Below are positions 1 through 9,340 of a stretch of DNA of 64,000 nt, piece after piece. A program made the position numbers and the translations under genes. Within the stretch, counting starts at the first letter, position 1. Every line of letters starts with the position of its first letter. The notes beneath the pieces were generated by a model that did not search any database, had not been told where the DNA came from, and saw only the letters and a list, made by a program, of their open reading frames with translations. This DNA is from Clostridia bacterium (lineage in GTDB: Bacteria > Bacillota > Clostridia > Christensenellales > Aristaeellaceae), in assembly GCA_017521565.1 (NCBI GenBank), contig JAFXCE010000114.1, forward strand, positions 1-64,000, given 5' to 3'.

Positions 1-2
1 CG

Positions 3-610
3 CCGAGTGAACCGGAAGCAACGGAAACCCCGGCAGCGACGGAAGAACCCGCAGCAACGCCGGAAGCAACGGAAACCCCGGCGGCGACGGAAGAACCCGC
101 GGCGACGCCGAGTGAACCGGAAGCAACGGAAACCCCGGCAGCGACGGAAGAACCCGCAGCAACGCCGGAAGCAACAGAAACCCCAGCAGCGACGGAAGAA
201 CCCGCGGCGACGCCGAGCGAGCCGGAAGAGCCGACCGCGACGGAAGAGCCCGCGGCGACGCCGAGCGAGCCGGAAGAGCCGACCGCGACGGAAGGGCCCG
301 CGGCAACGCCGGGCGAGCCGGAAGAGCCGACCGCGACGGAAGAACCCGCGGCAACGCCGGGCGAGCCGGAAGAGCCGACCGTGACGGAAGAGCCCGCGGC
401 AACGCCGGGCGAGCCGGAAGAGCCGACCGTGACGGAAGAGCCCGTGGCAACGCCGAGCGAGCCGGAGAAATTGCTGACAGCGACGCCGCCGGAAGCAACG
501 CCGAGCGAAGCGGCGACGCCGCCGGAAGCAGCGGCCACACCGAGCGAAGCGGCGACGCCGCCGGAAGCAGCGGCCACGCCGGGCGAAGCGGCCACGCAGA
601 GCAAAGCGGC
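3..610 (+). repeat. In-frame minisatellite coding the adhesin stalk
   Basis: Imperfect tandem repeats of roughly 48-57 bp encode units such as TATEEPAATPGEPEEP. They change to shorter EAATPPEAAATPS units after about base 490. The repeats stay in frame, so they look like a length-variable spacer that holds the adhesin away from the wall. They are coding, not CRISPR: there are no unique spacers between the units. Confidence 0.9.
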
Positions 611-3600
611 CACACCGTCGGAGGCGCTTGCATATCTCTGCGGCATGGAGGAACATGTCCACGCTGCAGAATGCTATGATGCGGAAGGAAACCTGATCTG
701 CGCCGAGCAGGAGCATACGCACGACGAAACCTGTCTCATCGCGCCGCAGGAGCAAATCGATTACCTCTGCGGCCTGACGGAGCATGCGCATGATGCGCAG
801 TGCTATGATGCGGAAGGAAATCTGATCTGCACCGAGCAGGAGCATGTCCACGATGAGATGTGCTATCCCGACGAGGGTTGTTTCTGCCGGAAGAAGCAGC
901 ATATCCACGATGAAGCATGCTGCGACGAGGCAGGGCTGCTGATCTGCCCGTATGAAGCGCATACCCATGTGCTTGCGTGCAGCGCGGACCTGCGGGATCT
1001 GAGCGAAGACGTGCGCCGTCAGGCAGAAGAGGTCATCGCCTTGATTGAGGAGATGTACTCTGCGGATCAGATCGATGAGCGCATCATGGAATATGAGCTG
1101 ATCGAGGATTATGACGGCGAGGAAGCCTGGCTGATGGAAGTCTATCAGCAGGTATTCCGGGTCTATCGCCGCTATATGCTCCTGCCGCCGGACGCCCGGG
1201 AGCGCATTGTGAACCGGGATAAGCTGCTGGAACTGGAGTATATCTGGGCAATTGCGCCGATGGCTGAGGTAAAGGTTGCCAAGACGATCGCATACAATGC
1301 GAACATGTTTACGGATTCCGCGCTCTTTGTCGTATACGCGCAGAGCGGCGATTCGTACTATGCGTTCGATGGAAACGGCAATGCGATTCCCATTTCGATT
1401 GATGCGCAGGGCAACATCATCGCAGACACGGACAACAAGAATGAGCTGCTCTGGGAGTTTGACTACCAGAGTCAGAATACGTACCTGATCAGGAACGTGG
1501 CCACAGGCCGGTATATGCACGCCTATAACAACAATGGCGGCGGCGTGACGACGACGGGCGCCTATTCCAGCGTGCTGAGCCAGTCTGGCAGCGGCGTCCA
1601 TATCCGCAGCAACAGCGAATACGCCCGCCTTGATGCGGCCAACCGCGTGTTCCGCGTGACGTCGACTCAGTCGCAGGCTGCGGTCCTGAACTTCGGCGTG
1701 ACCTATGAATGCTATGTCTGGCTGGACGGCACCAACGGCGGCCTGATGAGCCTGGGCGGCGCGGACAATGTCGGTTTCCGGGTGACAGACGGCAAGTTTG
1801 TGCTGCCGCAGAGCTGGGAAAGCCCGCCGAAGTATGAATACACGCTGCGCGGCTGGTACGACGTGATCAACAAGAAGTACTACGCGCCGGGCAGCGAGGT
1901 TGAAGTCACGGAGAACATGGTGTTCTATGCCGATTGGGTGGCTGCAACCTACAACATTGGCCGGTTCAACTCCCATGTCGTGCAGACCGAAAGCACCAAC
2001 AGCTTTATTACCACAAGGCTGTTTGACTACAATGTGCTGTTCAACATGCCTTCGATGCAGGTGAGCGCGAATGTCAGCGAGACGGGCCATTCGGAAACAT
2101 GGAGACTGGTTACCGAAGGGGATACGCTGAACTACATCTTCCGTGACTGGGATTCTGTGGGCAAGGCGTCCTATCCCAATAACATCAACGATGACAACAC
2201 CAACGGCGACGTCAACAGCGGATTGTATCATGCGGAGCTTGGCGAAATCCTCTTTGGCACCGATAACTCCTTTGACCCGGCAACGGGCACGGGCGTAATG
2301 GGCAAGCAGTATATCGGCAAGGGCGACCATCTGTTCCAGTATGGCGACGACCCGAGCGAACCCGAGCATTACGGCTACTACTATTATGATTCGCACCTGA
2401 ATGCCGCGTCCTACAACAAGAGCGCGGGAAGATTCTACGTCTACGATTATCTGGAGCGCACCAGCGACTCAGAATCAAACGGTCGATACGCGGACTTCCT
2501 GCCCTTCAACTCGCCCTATGCCAATACCAACGGACAGGCGATTGAAACCTACACCTATGCGGGCACGAACGGTGAGTACAGCGGTCTGACGCACTATGAG
2601 TATGACGCCAAGTACAACACCAACGGCAGCGCGACGGGTCATGTCGCGACCAATTACTGGTTCGGCATGAGCTCGGAGATCGAGTTCTATCTGCCCAACA
2701 AGCCCGGCACCACGGACGCCGAAGGAAACTTTGCCAACACGAGCCTCTACGGAGATCCGCTTGTGTTCGAGTTCAGCGGTGACGACGACGTGTGGGTATT
2801 CGTCGACGGCAGGCTGGTTCTGGACCTGGGCGGCATTCATGGCGATGAACAGGGCTCGATCAACTTCTCTACGGGCGAGGTCTACGTCAACGGCGAAAGA
2901 GCCCACTCGGTGACGGACCTGAACCCGGGCGAGCATACGCTGACGCTCTACTATCTGGAGCGCGGCTCCTCGCTTTCCAACTGTAAGATTCGATTCAACC
3001 TCAGCCCGCGTTATACCCTCACCCTGCAGAAAGAGGACGTCCTGAGCCGGAACATGCTCAACGGCGCGGAATTCTCTGCGTTTACCGATGCGGCATGTAC
3101 CGTGCCGGCCCAGCTCTGGAACAGTCAGGCTGAACACGACAGGGGCGTGCCTGCCACCAATCGCTTTATCGTCGCGGACGGCAAGGCGGATATGTGGGGC
3201 TTCGCAGCGGGCAATACCTACTACATCAAGGAGACCAAACCGCCTGCGGATTACAAGCCGGCAGAAGGCATCATCGTCATGACGCTCAACAACCTTGGCG
3301 TTGCGTCCTATGATGTCATCGCCGAGGATGGCAACCTCACCGGCGGCTATACCGTCCATGGCTTTAAGGTCAACTTTGATGCGCAGGAGGCCTTCCTCGT
3401 CATCACCAACGGCAAGAACGTCGAGGAGACCACAAGCATCCATGTGCGCAAGCGCTGGAACGACACGCTTAACCACAGCGGAGACTCCGTCACGGTGTAT
3501 CTGGTGGTGGACGGCGTGCGCATCCGCGAGGAGATCCTCAACGAGGCCAACGGCTGGCAGTTTACCTGGGAGAACATGCCCAAGTATTACGAGGACGGCG

Positions 3601-4601
3601 TGACCGAGGTACAGTACACCGTGCAGGAAGGTACGGTTCCCGGCTATATCGGCAGGGTGGAGCGGATTACAGAGGAATCCGTCCATACGCTGCAGTGGCT
3701 GCGGGCGTCCGGCTTTGAAAACGGGCAGACTTACCTGATTGGCAGCTATGAAGGCTATCTCTCCGCCTCCGGCGGCAGGATCTCCTTCCTGGCAGATCAG
3801 GCCACGGCCGAGGCCAATCCGGCTGCGCGCTGGGTCGCCTCCGTCGACTGGAACGGGATTAAGCTGACCAACGAGCTGGGGCAGACGCTCTACTATGGCG
3901 AATGGCGCTTCCGCGCGGGAAATAATCCCTCGAACAGTACCCTTCGCTTTGACGGCGGCAGATTCTCCTACACCAGCGGAAGCGATACGTCCTATGTCTG
4001 TAACCTCGCCAGCGATGGCACCGGCACCCTGAATGCCCATACCTATGACAGTGCAGTCATCTATACCCCGTACAGAAGGACGGAGGTGACGGAAGAGGTT
4101 CCGTTGGATGGCATTGCGCACCGCATCACCAACACGCCTGCGGGCGAGGATGAGCTGGTTGCGCTGTCGGTCATCAAGGAATGGGATCTGGGCACGCTGG
4201 GCTCGGCGGACATGTATGAGCAGCTGCAGATTGACGTGAGCCTGCTGGAAAACGGAAAGGCTTCCGGCATGACGGAGCGCCTGAACCTGAAAAACGGCTG
4301 GTCGGCCACATTCTCGAACCTGCCCAAATACGACGACGATGGTGAACTGATCGCCTATACCGTACGGGAGATCACCTCCCTGCCGGAATGGAGCCCGCAC
4401 TACGGCGAGGTTACGCTGGTGCCCGGTACAAACAACCACTATGTGACGACGATCACCAACGAATGTATCCTCACCTACATGCTGCCGGAAACCGGCGGCA
4501 CGGGAACACACCTGTATACTTTGGGAGGCCTGCTGCTGATGATTACAGCCGGTATCCTGTTGTATAAGAAGAGAGATCTTTGCCGAAGGGGGGGAATGTG
4601 A
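3..4601 (+). CDS. Giant LPXTG-anchored pilus tip/adhesin (5' partial)
   Basis: The reading frame is already open at base 3 and runs to TGA at 4599-4601, so the start and signal peptide lie before the window; about 1,532 residues are visible. In order: a long Pro/Glu/Ala/Thr repeat stalk; three or four Cys/His-rich motifs of the type CGLxEHxHxxxCY; a mid-region with a fibro-slime/PA14-like signature (GDDDVWVFVDGRLVLDLGG); Cna-B-like segments near the C terminus (for example VRKRWND and VIKEWDL); and a cell wall sorting signal LPETGG, a hydrophobic segment and a KKRDLCRR tail. Such proteins are secreted, carried by sortase to the peptidoglycan or the pilus, and mediate adhesion. The neighbours are a major pilin and sortases, which supports a tip-adhesin role. 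The ligand cannot be inferred. Confidence is high for a surface protein and moderate for a pilus tip. Confidence 0.9.
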   Translation, partial: PSEPEATETPAATEEPAATPEATETPAATEEPAATPSEPEATETPAATEEPAATPEATETPAATEEPAATPSEPEEPTATEEPAATPSEPEEPTATEGPAATPGEPEEPTATEEPAATPGEPEEPTVTEEPAATPGEPEEPTVTEEPVATPSEPEKLLTATPPEATPSEAATPPEAAATPSEAATPPEAAATPGEAATQSKAATPSEALAYLCGMEEHVHAAECYDAEGNLICAEQEHTHDETCLIAPQEQIDYLCGLTEHAHDAQCYDAEGNLICTEQEHVHDEMCYPDEGCFCRKKQHIHDEACCDEAGLLICPYEAHTHVLACSADLRDLSEDVRRQAEEVIALIEEMYSADQIDERIMEYELIEDYDGEEAWLMEVYQQVFRVYRRYMLLPPDARERIVNRDKLLELEYIWAIAPMAEVKVAKTIAYNANMFTDSALFVVYAQSGDSYYAFDGNGNAIPISIDAQGNIIADTDNKNELLWEFDYQSQNTYLIRNVATGRYMHAYNNNGGGVTTTGAYSSVLSQSGSGVHIRSNSEYARLDAANRVFRVTSTQSQAAVLNFGVTYECYVWLDGTNGGLMSLGGADNVGFRVTDGKFVLPQSWESPPKYEYTLRGWYDVINKKYYAPGSEVEVTENMVFYADWVAATYNIGRFNSHVVQTESTNSFITTRLFDYNVLFNMPSMQVSANVSETGHSETWRLVTEGDTLNYIFRDWDSVGKASYPNNINDDNTNGDVNSGLYHAELGEILFGTDNSFDPATGTGVMGKQYIGKGDHLFQYGDDPSEPEHYGYYYYDSHLNAASYNKSAGRFYVYDYLERTSDSESNGRYADFLPFNSPYANTNGQAIETYTYAGTNGEYSGLTHYEYDAKYNTNGSATGHVATNYWFGMSSEIEFYLPNKPGTTDAEGNFANTSLYGDPLVFEFSGDDDVWVFVDGRLVLDLGGIHGDEQGSINFSTGEVYVNGERAHSVTDLNPGEHTLTLYYLERGSSLSNCKIRFNLSPRYTLTLQKEDVLSRNMLNGAEFSAFTDAACTVPAQLWNSQAEHDRGVPATNRFIVADGKADMWGFAAGNTYYIKETKPPADYKPAEGIIVMTLNNLGVASYDVIAEDGNLTGGYTVHGFKVNFDAQEAFLVITNGKNVEETTSIHVRKRWNDTLNHSGDSVTVYLVVDGVRIREEILNEANGWQFTWENMPKYYEDGVTEVQYTVQEGTVPGYIGRVERITEESVHTLQWLRASGFENGQTYLIGSYEGYLSASGGRISFLADQATAEANPAARWVASVDWNGIKLTNELGQTLYYGEWRFRAGNNPSNSTLRFDGGRFSYTSGSDTSYVCNLASDGTGTLNAHTYDSAVIYTPYRRTEVTEEVPLDGIAHRITNTPAGEDELVALSVIKEWDLGTLGSADMYEQLQIDVSLLENGKASGMTERLNLKNGWSATFSNLPKYDDDGELIAYTVREITSLPEWSPHYGEVTLVPGTNNHYVTTITNECILTYMLPETGGTGTHLYTLGGLLLMITAGILLYKKRDLCRRGGM

Positions 4602-4667
4602 TTCTCTGCCTGAAGCAATATCCCCTTTACGAACCAACAAAAACTTATGGGAAAGGAAAGAAAAAAC

Positions 4668-6185
4668 ATGAAGGATGTCAAGAAGTTTGCCAGCCTGACG
4701 CTGGCGCTGGTCATGATGCTTGCCGTGATGGCCACTGCATTTGCTGCGGGAACCGGTTCCATTACCATCAACGGTGTGAGCGAAGAAACCACCTACGAGG
4801 TCTATCAGCTGCTCGATCTGGAGAGCTACGATACCACTGCGGGCGCGTATTCCTACAAGGTCAATGCGGCGTGGACCAAGTTCTTTGAGACTGCCGAAGC
4901 GCTTGATCATGTGACGATCGATGAGAACGGCTATGTCACCTGGAAGGGCGCTGAGGACGACGAGACTGTTGCGTCCTTCGCGAAGGATGCGCTGGCCTAT
5001 GCCAAGGCAAACGGCATCACCCCGGTGAAGAGCTCTGAGAATGCCGGTGAATTCGTGATCACCAACAATGCGGAGTCCGGGAAGCTGGAGGGCAAGTTCT
5101 CCGATCTGCCGCTGGGCTACTACCTGGTGGACTCCAGCATCGGCGCGCTCTGCGGCCTGACCACCACCAATCCGGATGCTTCCATCAATGCCAAGAACGG
5201 CCATCCGACCCTGGACAAGACGGTTCAGGAGGACTCCACCGAGCAGTGGGGCGATTCGAACACCGCTGACATCGGCCAGACCGTGTATTTCCGTACTACC
5301 ATCAACGTGCATGCCGGCGCGGAAAACTATGTGCTGCACGATAAGATGAGCAAGGGCCTGACCTTCAAGGGCGTCACCAAGGTTGAGCATGTGATTCCGG
5401 GCACGGGCACGCATGATGAGGACCCCGATTCGTATGAAGTGGTGACCACCGGCTTTGACGAGGAGCATGACTGCACGTTTGATGTTGTTTTCAGCGAGGA
5501 ACTCTGTGAAAAGCTGGAGACCAACGACAAGCTGATTGTCTACTACGAAGCGATGCTCAACCGCGATGCGATCGTCGCCAACGACGGCAACCCGAACGAA
5601 ACCTGGCTGGATTACGGCGAGGAGAACAGCACCACCCATGACTCCACCACGACCAAGACCTTCGGCATTGACATCGTCAAGACCGACAGCCAGAACACCA
5701 TGATCGACGGCGCGGAATTCAAGATCTACGATGCGGCGACCGGCGGCAACGAGGTTGCTGTGGTCGAGCTGTGGACGAGCGACATCGATGACAGCGTGGC
5801 GACGGATTCCGAGGCGAACAAGCTCGAAGGCTATCGCCGCGCCCGCGCGGACGAGCCCGGCGTGACCATCGTCGTCAAGAACGGCATGGTGCGCGTGGTT
5901 GGCCTTGACAACGGCACCTACTACCTCGAGGAGACCAAGGCGCCGGACGGCTATAACAAGCTGACCACCCGCCAGAAGTTCATCATCTCCGATGCCAATC
6001 TGGATGCGACCTTCAACGACAGCACCTTCTCCACCGGTTCCGGTGTGCACGTTGTCAACAAGACCGGCACCATGCTGCCGGAGACCGGCGGCATCGGTAC
6101 GACCCTGTTCTACGTCATCGGCAGCATGCTGGTGGGCGCGGCTGTGGTCCTGCTGGTTACCCGCAAGCGCATGAGCGAGAACTAA
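4668..6185 (+). CDS. Major pilin, SpaH/EbpB-like isopeptide-forming LPXTG protein
   Basis: A 505-residue shaft pilin. The ATG at 4668 is chosen over the upstream ATG at 4647 because a GGAAAG ribosome site lies about 8 nt before it and the protein then begins directly with a signal peptide (MKDVKKFASLTLALVMM, cleaved near AFAAG). The body has the N-terminal pilin domain (WTKFFETAEALD, LPLGYYLVDSS), a central D2-type domain (TLDKTVQ; AENYVLHDKMSKGLTF), and a C-terminal Cna-B domain (FGIDIVKTDS, GTYYLEETKAPDGYN). It ends in LPETGG, a membrane span and RKRMSEN. The family polymerises through sortase-made Lys-Thr isopeptide bonds and carries internal autocatalytic isopeptides; TLDKTV and the YLEETKAP E-box fit this. 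It lies between the adhesin and a class C sortase. Confidence 0.93.
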   Translation: MKDVKKFASLTLALVMMLAVMATAFAAGTGSITINGVSEETTYEVYQLLDLESYDTTAGAYSYKVNAAWTKFFETAEALDHVTIDENGYVTWKGAEDDETVASFAKDALAYAKANGITPVKSSENAGEFVITNNAESGKLEGKFSDLPLGYYLVDSSIGALCGLTTTNPDASINAKNGHPTLDKTVQEDSTEQWGDSNTADIGQTVYFRTTINVHAGAENYVLHDKMSKGLTFKGVTKVEHVIPGTGTHDEDPDSYEVVTTGFDEEHDCTFDVVFSEELCEKLETNDKLIVYYEAMLNRDAIVANDGNPNETWLDYGEENSTTHDSTTTKTFGIDIVKTDSQNTMIDGAEFKIYDAATGGNEVAVVELWTSDIDDSVATDSEANKLEGYRRARADEPGVTIVVKNGMVRVVGLDNGTYYLEETKAPDGYNKLTTRQKFIISDANLDATFNDSTFSTGSGVHVVNKTGTMLPETGGIGTTLFYVIGSMLVGAAVVLLVTRKRMSEN

Positions 6186-6275
6186 GCTTTTCGCTTCAGG
6201 CGATCCAACCTGAATGAGATTCGCTGTGCCGGAGAGGGATAACCCTCTCCGGCGCAGCAGCAAGGAGAGTCCTGC

Positions 6276-7148
6276 GTGAAGAAGAAAAACAGTCATCTTG
6301 TTACGATTATACTGGTCTTGATCCTTCTTGCAGGATTGTCCTTGCTGCTGTATCCTGCGGTTGCAGACTACTGGAACTCCTTCCGCCAGTCTCAGGTGAT
6401 TTCCCATTATGCGGATGAGCTGGCGAATATGGATGAAGACCGGTACAAGGAATTGATCGAATCCGCCCGGGCATACAACGATACCCTGATCGGGCGGAGC
6501 AACGCCTATCTGCTCAGCCCCGAGCAGAAGATTGAATATGAAAAGCTGCTGAACGTGTCGGGCATTGGCGCGATGGGCTATATCGAGGTTCCGAGCATCA
6601 ACTGCAGCATCCCGATCTACCACGGAACGAGCGACGCCGTTTTGCAGATCGCGGTGGGCCATCTGGAATGGACCAGCCTGCCCGTCGGCGGCGAAAGCAC
6701 GCACTGCGTGCTCTCCGGCCATCGCGGTCTGCCCAGTGCGAAGCTGTTCACGGACCTGGATAAGGTGATGATCGGCGACGTCTTTGTCCTGCGCATTCTG
6801 GATGAGATCCTGACCTACGAGGTGGATCAGATTCTGATTGTCAATCCGGACGAGACGCAGTCGCTGATGATCGAAGAGGGACAGGACCTGTGTACGCTGG
6901 TCACCTGTACTCCCTATGGCATCAATACCCATCGGCTGCTTGTGCGCGGACACCGCGTGGAGAATCTGCAGTCCTCCAAGAAGATCCGCATCACGGCCGA
7001 CGCCATGCAGATTGAACCGCTGCTGGTTGCGCCGATTGTGGCGTCGCCGATTCTGCTGGTTCTGCTGATCATGCTGCTGCTGCCCAAGAAGCCCAAGTAC
7101 CGTCGCGAGGATCATGATGATGACGATGATGAGGAAGAATCTGATTAA
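6276..7148 (+). CDS. Class C (pilin-polymerising) sortase
   Basis: 290 residues from a GTG at 6276 with AAGGAG at 6262-6267. It has an N-terminal membrane anchor (VTIILVLILLAGLSLLLYPAV), the sortase barrel with catalytic His in LSGHRGL, the catalytic Cys in LVTCTPYG and the following Arg in NTHRLLVRG, then a second C-terminal membrane span (LLVAPIVASPILLVLLIMLLL). Two transmembrane segments and the TCTPYGxNTHRL signature are typical of class C enzymes, which join pilins by transpeptidation between the LPXTG threonine and a pilin lysine. The Asp/Glu-rich tail after residue 280 is encoded where the next gene overlaps. The enzyme probably polymerises the pilin encoded just upstream. Confidence 0.95.
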   Translation: MKKKNSHLVTIILVLILLAGLSLLLYPAVADYWNSFRQSQVISHYADELANMDEDRYKELIESARAYNDTLIGRSNAYLLSPEQKIEYEKLLNVSGIGAMGYIEVPSINCSIPIYHGTSDAVLQIAVGHLEWTSLPVGGESTHCVLSGHRGLPSAKLFTDLDKVMIGDVFVLRILDEILTYEVDQILIVNPDETQSLMIEEGQDLCTLVTCTPYGINTHRLLVRGHRVENLQSSKKIRITADAMQIEPLLVAPIVASPILLVLLIMLLLPKKPKYRREDHDDDDDEEESD

Positions 7149-8145
7149 GGCCGCTGCGCTGCTGCTGGCCCTGCTGCTTCTGCCTGCCGGCGTGCTGGCC
7201 GCGGAAAACATCGATACGAAGCGCGCTGTCCAGCTGACGGTGATGTTTCGGGATGACGGCGTAGGCCTTGCGGGCGCAAAGATGGATATCTATCGGATTG
7301 CAAGCCTTGATAAGACGGGCAAGCGTGCGTTGGTTGCGCCCTTTAACCGCTATAATGTGAATATCAACGTGGGAAGCGAATCGGCTCTGGCGGGCCTTGC
7401 CGGCACGCTGGAAGGATTTGTCCTGCGCGATAAGATTGCGCCCACCGCCTCCGGCACGACGAGCGGCGCGGGCATGGCAGTGTTTCCGCGCAGCGGTGCC
7501 ACGTTGAAGCAGGGCCTCTACCTTGTGACGGGCGGCCGCTATCGCCGCGGCAGCGTGGTGTATACCATTCAGCCTGCTATTGTGCAGCTGCCGTACTGGG
7601 ATACGGCGGGCAAGCGCTGGAGCTATGATCTGATCATCAGCGCCAAATACGAAGCTGATGAGGATTCTCCGAACCCGGAATACATCACCCGGAAGGTGCT
7701 GAAGGTATGGGCGGGAAACCAGAAGGCGGAGAAGCTGCCCAAGGAGGTTGAGGTCAGCCTGCTCTGCGACGGAGAGGTTTTCGATACCGTGCGGCTGAAC
7801 GCGGCGAATCTCTGGCGGCATACATGGCCGGAGCTGGAGGCGGAGCACCACTGGACGGTGGTGGAAAAGGAAATCAAGGATTACAAGGTGGTGGTGACCC
7901 GGGAGGGCATTACCTTCGTCGTGACCAATACCTACGATCCGAAGAAGCCCGTGGCAACGCCTACGCCCAAGCCGCAGCGGACGCCTACGCCGACGCCCAA
8001 GCCGTCCTCCACGCCGACGCCCACGCCGACGCCGTCCGGCTCTGCGCTGCCGCAGACAGGCCAGCTCTGGTGGCCTGTTCCCATGCTGGTATGCGCTGGC
8101 CTGCTGCTGATTGTGATCGGCCTGCTGAGGCGCAGGGAAAGCTGA
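7114..8145 (+). CDS. Minor pilin / LPQTG cell wall protein
   Basis: About 343 residues; the gene overlaps the sortase by 35 nt in another frame. The true start could be any of the ATGs at 7114-7129; the one at 7129 begins MRKNLIKAAALLLALLLLP, a clean signal peptide ending near VLAAEN. The mature part has a pilin-like N-terminal domain (VQLTVMFRDDGVGLAGAKMDIYRIAS) and a Cna-B-like domain around residues 190-270 (VLKVWAGNQKAEKLPKEV). A Pro/Thr repeat stalk (TPTPKP units) follows, then LPQTG, a membrane span and RRRES. It resembles the basal or ancillary pilins that couple the shaft to the wall. Its place between the two sortases supports that role, which is inferred from arrangement and not from a specific diagnostic motif. 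Confidence 0.85.
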   Translation: MMMTMMRKNLIKAAALLLALLLLPAGVLAAENIDTKRAVQLTVMFRDDGVGLAGAKMDIYRIASLDKTGKRALVAPFNRYNVNINVGSESALAGLAGTLEGFVLRDKIAPTASGTTSGAGMAVFPRSGATLKQGLYLVTGGRYRRGSVVYTIQPAIVQLPYWDTAGKRWSYDLIISAKYEADEDSPNPEYITRKVLKVWAGNQKAEKLPKEVEVSLLCDGEVFDTVRLNAANLWRHTWPELEAEHHWTVVEKEIKDYKVVVTREGITFVVTNTYDPKKPVATPTPKPQRTPTPTPKPSSTPTPTPTPSGSALPQTGQLWWPVPMLVCAGLLLIVIGLLRRRES

Positions 8146-8161
8146 CGCAGGGGGGACTGAG

Positions 8162-9157
8162 ATGAGAAAAAAGCGGAAGAAGAAAGGGCAGCGCCTGATT
8201 TGTGCAGGCATCCTGCTGATTGTCGCCGCTGCCGTGTGGAGCGCGTATAACATATACGAGGGAATCCGCGCGGGTTCAGCCGCCCATGCCTCCATCCATC
8301 ATCTTGAGGCGATGCTCGCGGCAGATACGGAAAAGACGCAGAGAAATCCTGCGCCGGCTTCGGCAGCTCCGTCTGCTTGGGAAGAGGCTGCGAAAGAAGC
8401 GGCCGCAGCGGACGAACCTGCGGGAAGAGAAACCGCAGACGAAGAAACCGCAGACGAAGAAACCGCAGACGAAGAAACCACAGACGAAGAAAACGCAGAA
8501 GAAGCACGTGCGGCGGGAGAAAGCGCTTTGCAGGATGCTGCTCAAGATGCTGCATTAGAAGAAACCGCTGCGGAGAGGCCGGCAGAAGAGGCGACAGAAA
8601 CGGCAGCACCCACCGAAGCAGATATCCCTGCAGGAGAGGCGAGTACGACCACGCGCCCGGAAACCGGCAGCGAGGATGCGCTGCCTTCGGAGCGGGTCAA
8701 GCGCGAGGAACTGGAAATCCCGGATTATATTCTGAATCCGAATATGGAAATGCCTGTCAGCAGCTATGACGGACAGGATTATATCGGCATTCTGGAGATT
8801 CCTGCGATTGACCTGAAGATGCCCGTGATCAGCGAATGGCGCTATTCGAGCCTGAAGATTGCGCCGTGCCGGTATACAGGCTCCGCCTATACCCGCGACA
8901 TGGTCATATGCGGTCACAACTATGCCACGCACTTCGGCTATCTGAACAGGCTGTATACCGGCGCGACGGTCGTCTTTACCGATATCGACGGCAACCGGTT
9001 CCAGTATGTTGTCGAGGCGAAAGAGACGCTTGACGCATATGATATCGAGGGCATGGTGGACAGCGGATGGGATCTGTCGTTGTTTACCTGTACGCCGGGC
9101 GGCAAATACCGCCTGACCATCCGATGCACGCAGAGGAACATGCCCGGATACCGCTGA
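8162..9157 (+). CDS. Second sortase with long acidic linker
   Basis: 331 residues, starting 16 nt after the minor pilin gene. One N-terminal membrane span (LICAGILLIVAAAVWSAYNIY) is followed by about 130 residues of Ala/Glu/Thr-rich low complexity. The sortase barrel begins near YIGILEIPAIDLKMPV, with catalytic His in VICGHNYATHF, catalytic Cys in LFTCTPGGKYR and the Arg at LTIRCTQ. It lacks the C-terminal membrane span and the TCTPYG signature of class C, so it is more likely a housekeeping-type (class D/E-like) sortase that attaches finished pili to peptidoglycan. The class assignment is inference. The long acidic spacer between membrane and catalytic domain is unusual for sortases. Confidence 0.88.
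   Translation: MRKKRKKKGQRLICAGILLIVAAAVWSAYNIYEGIRAGSAAHASIHHLEAMLAADTEKTQRNPAPASAAPSAWEEAAKEAAAADEPAGRETADEETADEETADEETTDEENAEEARAAGESALQDAAQDAALEETAAERPAEEATETAAPTEADIPAGEASTTTRPETGSEDALPSERVKREELEIPDYILNPNMEMPVSSYDGQDYIGILEIPAIDLKMPVISEWRYSSLKIAPCRYTGSAYTRDMVICGHNYATHFGYLNRLYTGATVVFTDIDGNRFQYVVEAKETLDAYDIEGMVDSGWDLSLFTCTPGGKYRLTIRCTQRNMPGYR
8425..8510 (+). repeat. 15-bp in-frame tandem repeat in sortase linker
   Basis: Four to five copies of a 15-bp unit encode ETADE pentapeptides and grade into ETTDE and ENAEE. They form the acidic centre of the sortase linker. Pentapeptide units of this kind can change number by replication slippage, so linker length may differ between strains. Confidence 0.85.
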
Positions 9158-9193
9158 TGACTGCAGGGAATCCTGCGCATATGCCATACAATC

Positions 9194-9224
9194 ACTCACC
9201 GGCTGAATGGGCCGGTGAGTTTTT
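9194..9224 (+). terminator. Rho-independent terminator after the pilus genes
   Basis: A perfect 10-bp stem (9194-9203 with 9211-9220) with a 7-nt loop is followed by a short T run. It closes the pilus operon about 37 nt after the second sortase gene. Confidence 0.85.
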
Positions 9225-9271
9225 ATCATGGCGTCCCGAATGCGCTCCGGCAGCAAACCGGCTTTGCAAAA

Positions 9272-9300
9272 TTGCATAAAACGTAAAATCGTGATACACT
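9272..9300 (+). promoter_or_regulatory. Putative sigma-A promoter for sbcDC
   Basis: TTGCAT (9272-9277) and TACACT (9295-9300) are separated by 17 nt. They lie about 40 nt before the sbcD start, just after the pilus terminator. Confidence 0.6.
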
Positions 9301-9340
9301 GGAATACATCAACCGGGAAACGATGCTTGGGAGGATGGCC

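Noticed and set aside
7-384. Arg/Lys/Pro/Gln-rich 125-codon frame
   Set aside because: It is a frame shift of the stalk minisatellite; the true frame is +3, open from base 3.
1-480. Tandem repeats as a CRISPR array
   Set aside because: Units are contiguous, in frame with the adhesin and lack unique spacers; no cas genes are nearby.
2475-7211. 1,578-codon open frame on the minus strand
   Set aside because: It is antisense to the adhesin, pilin and sortase genes; composition is Arg/His/Val-rich with no domain, and it arises from GC-rich third positions of the real genes.
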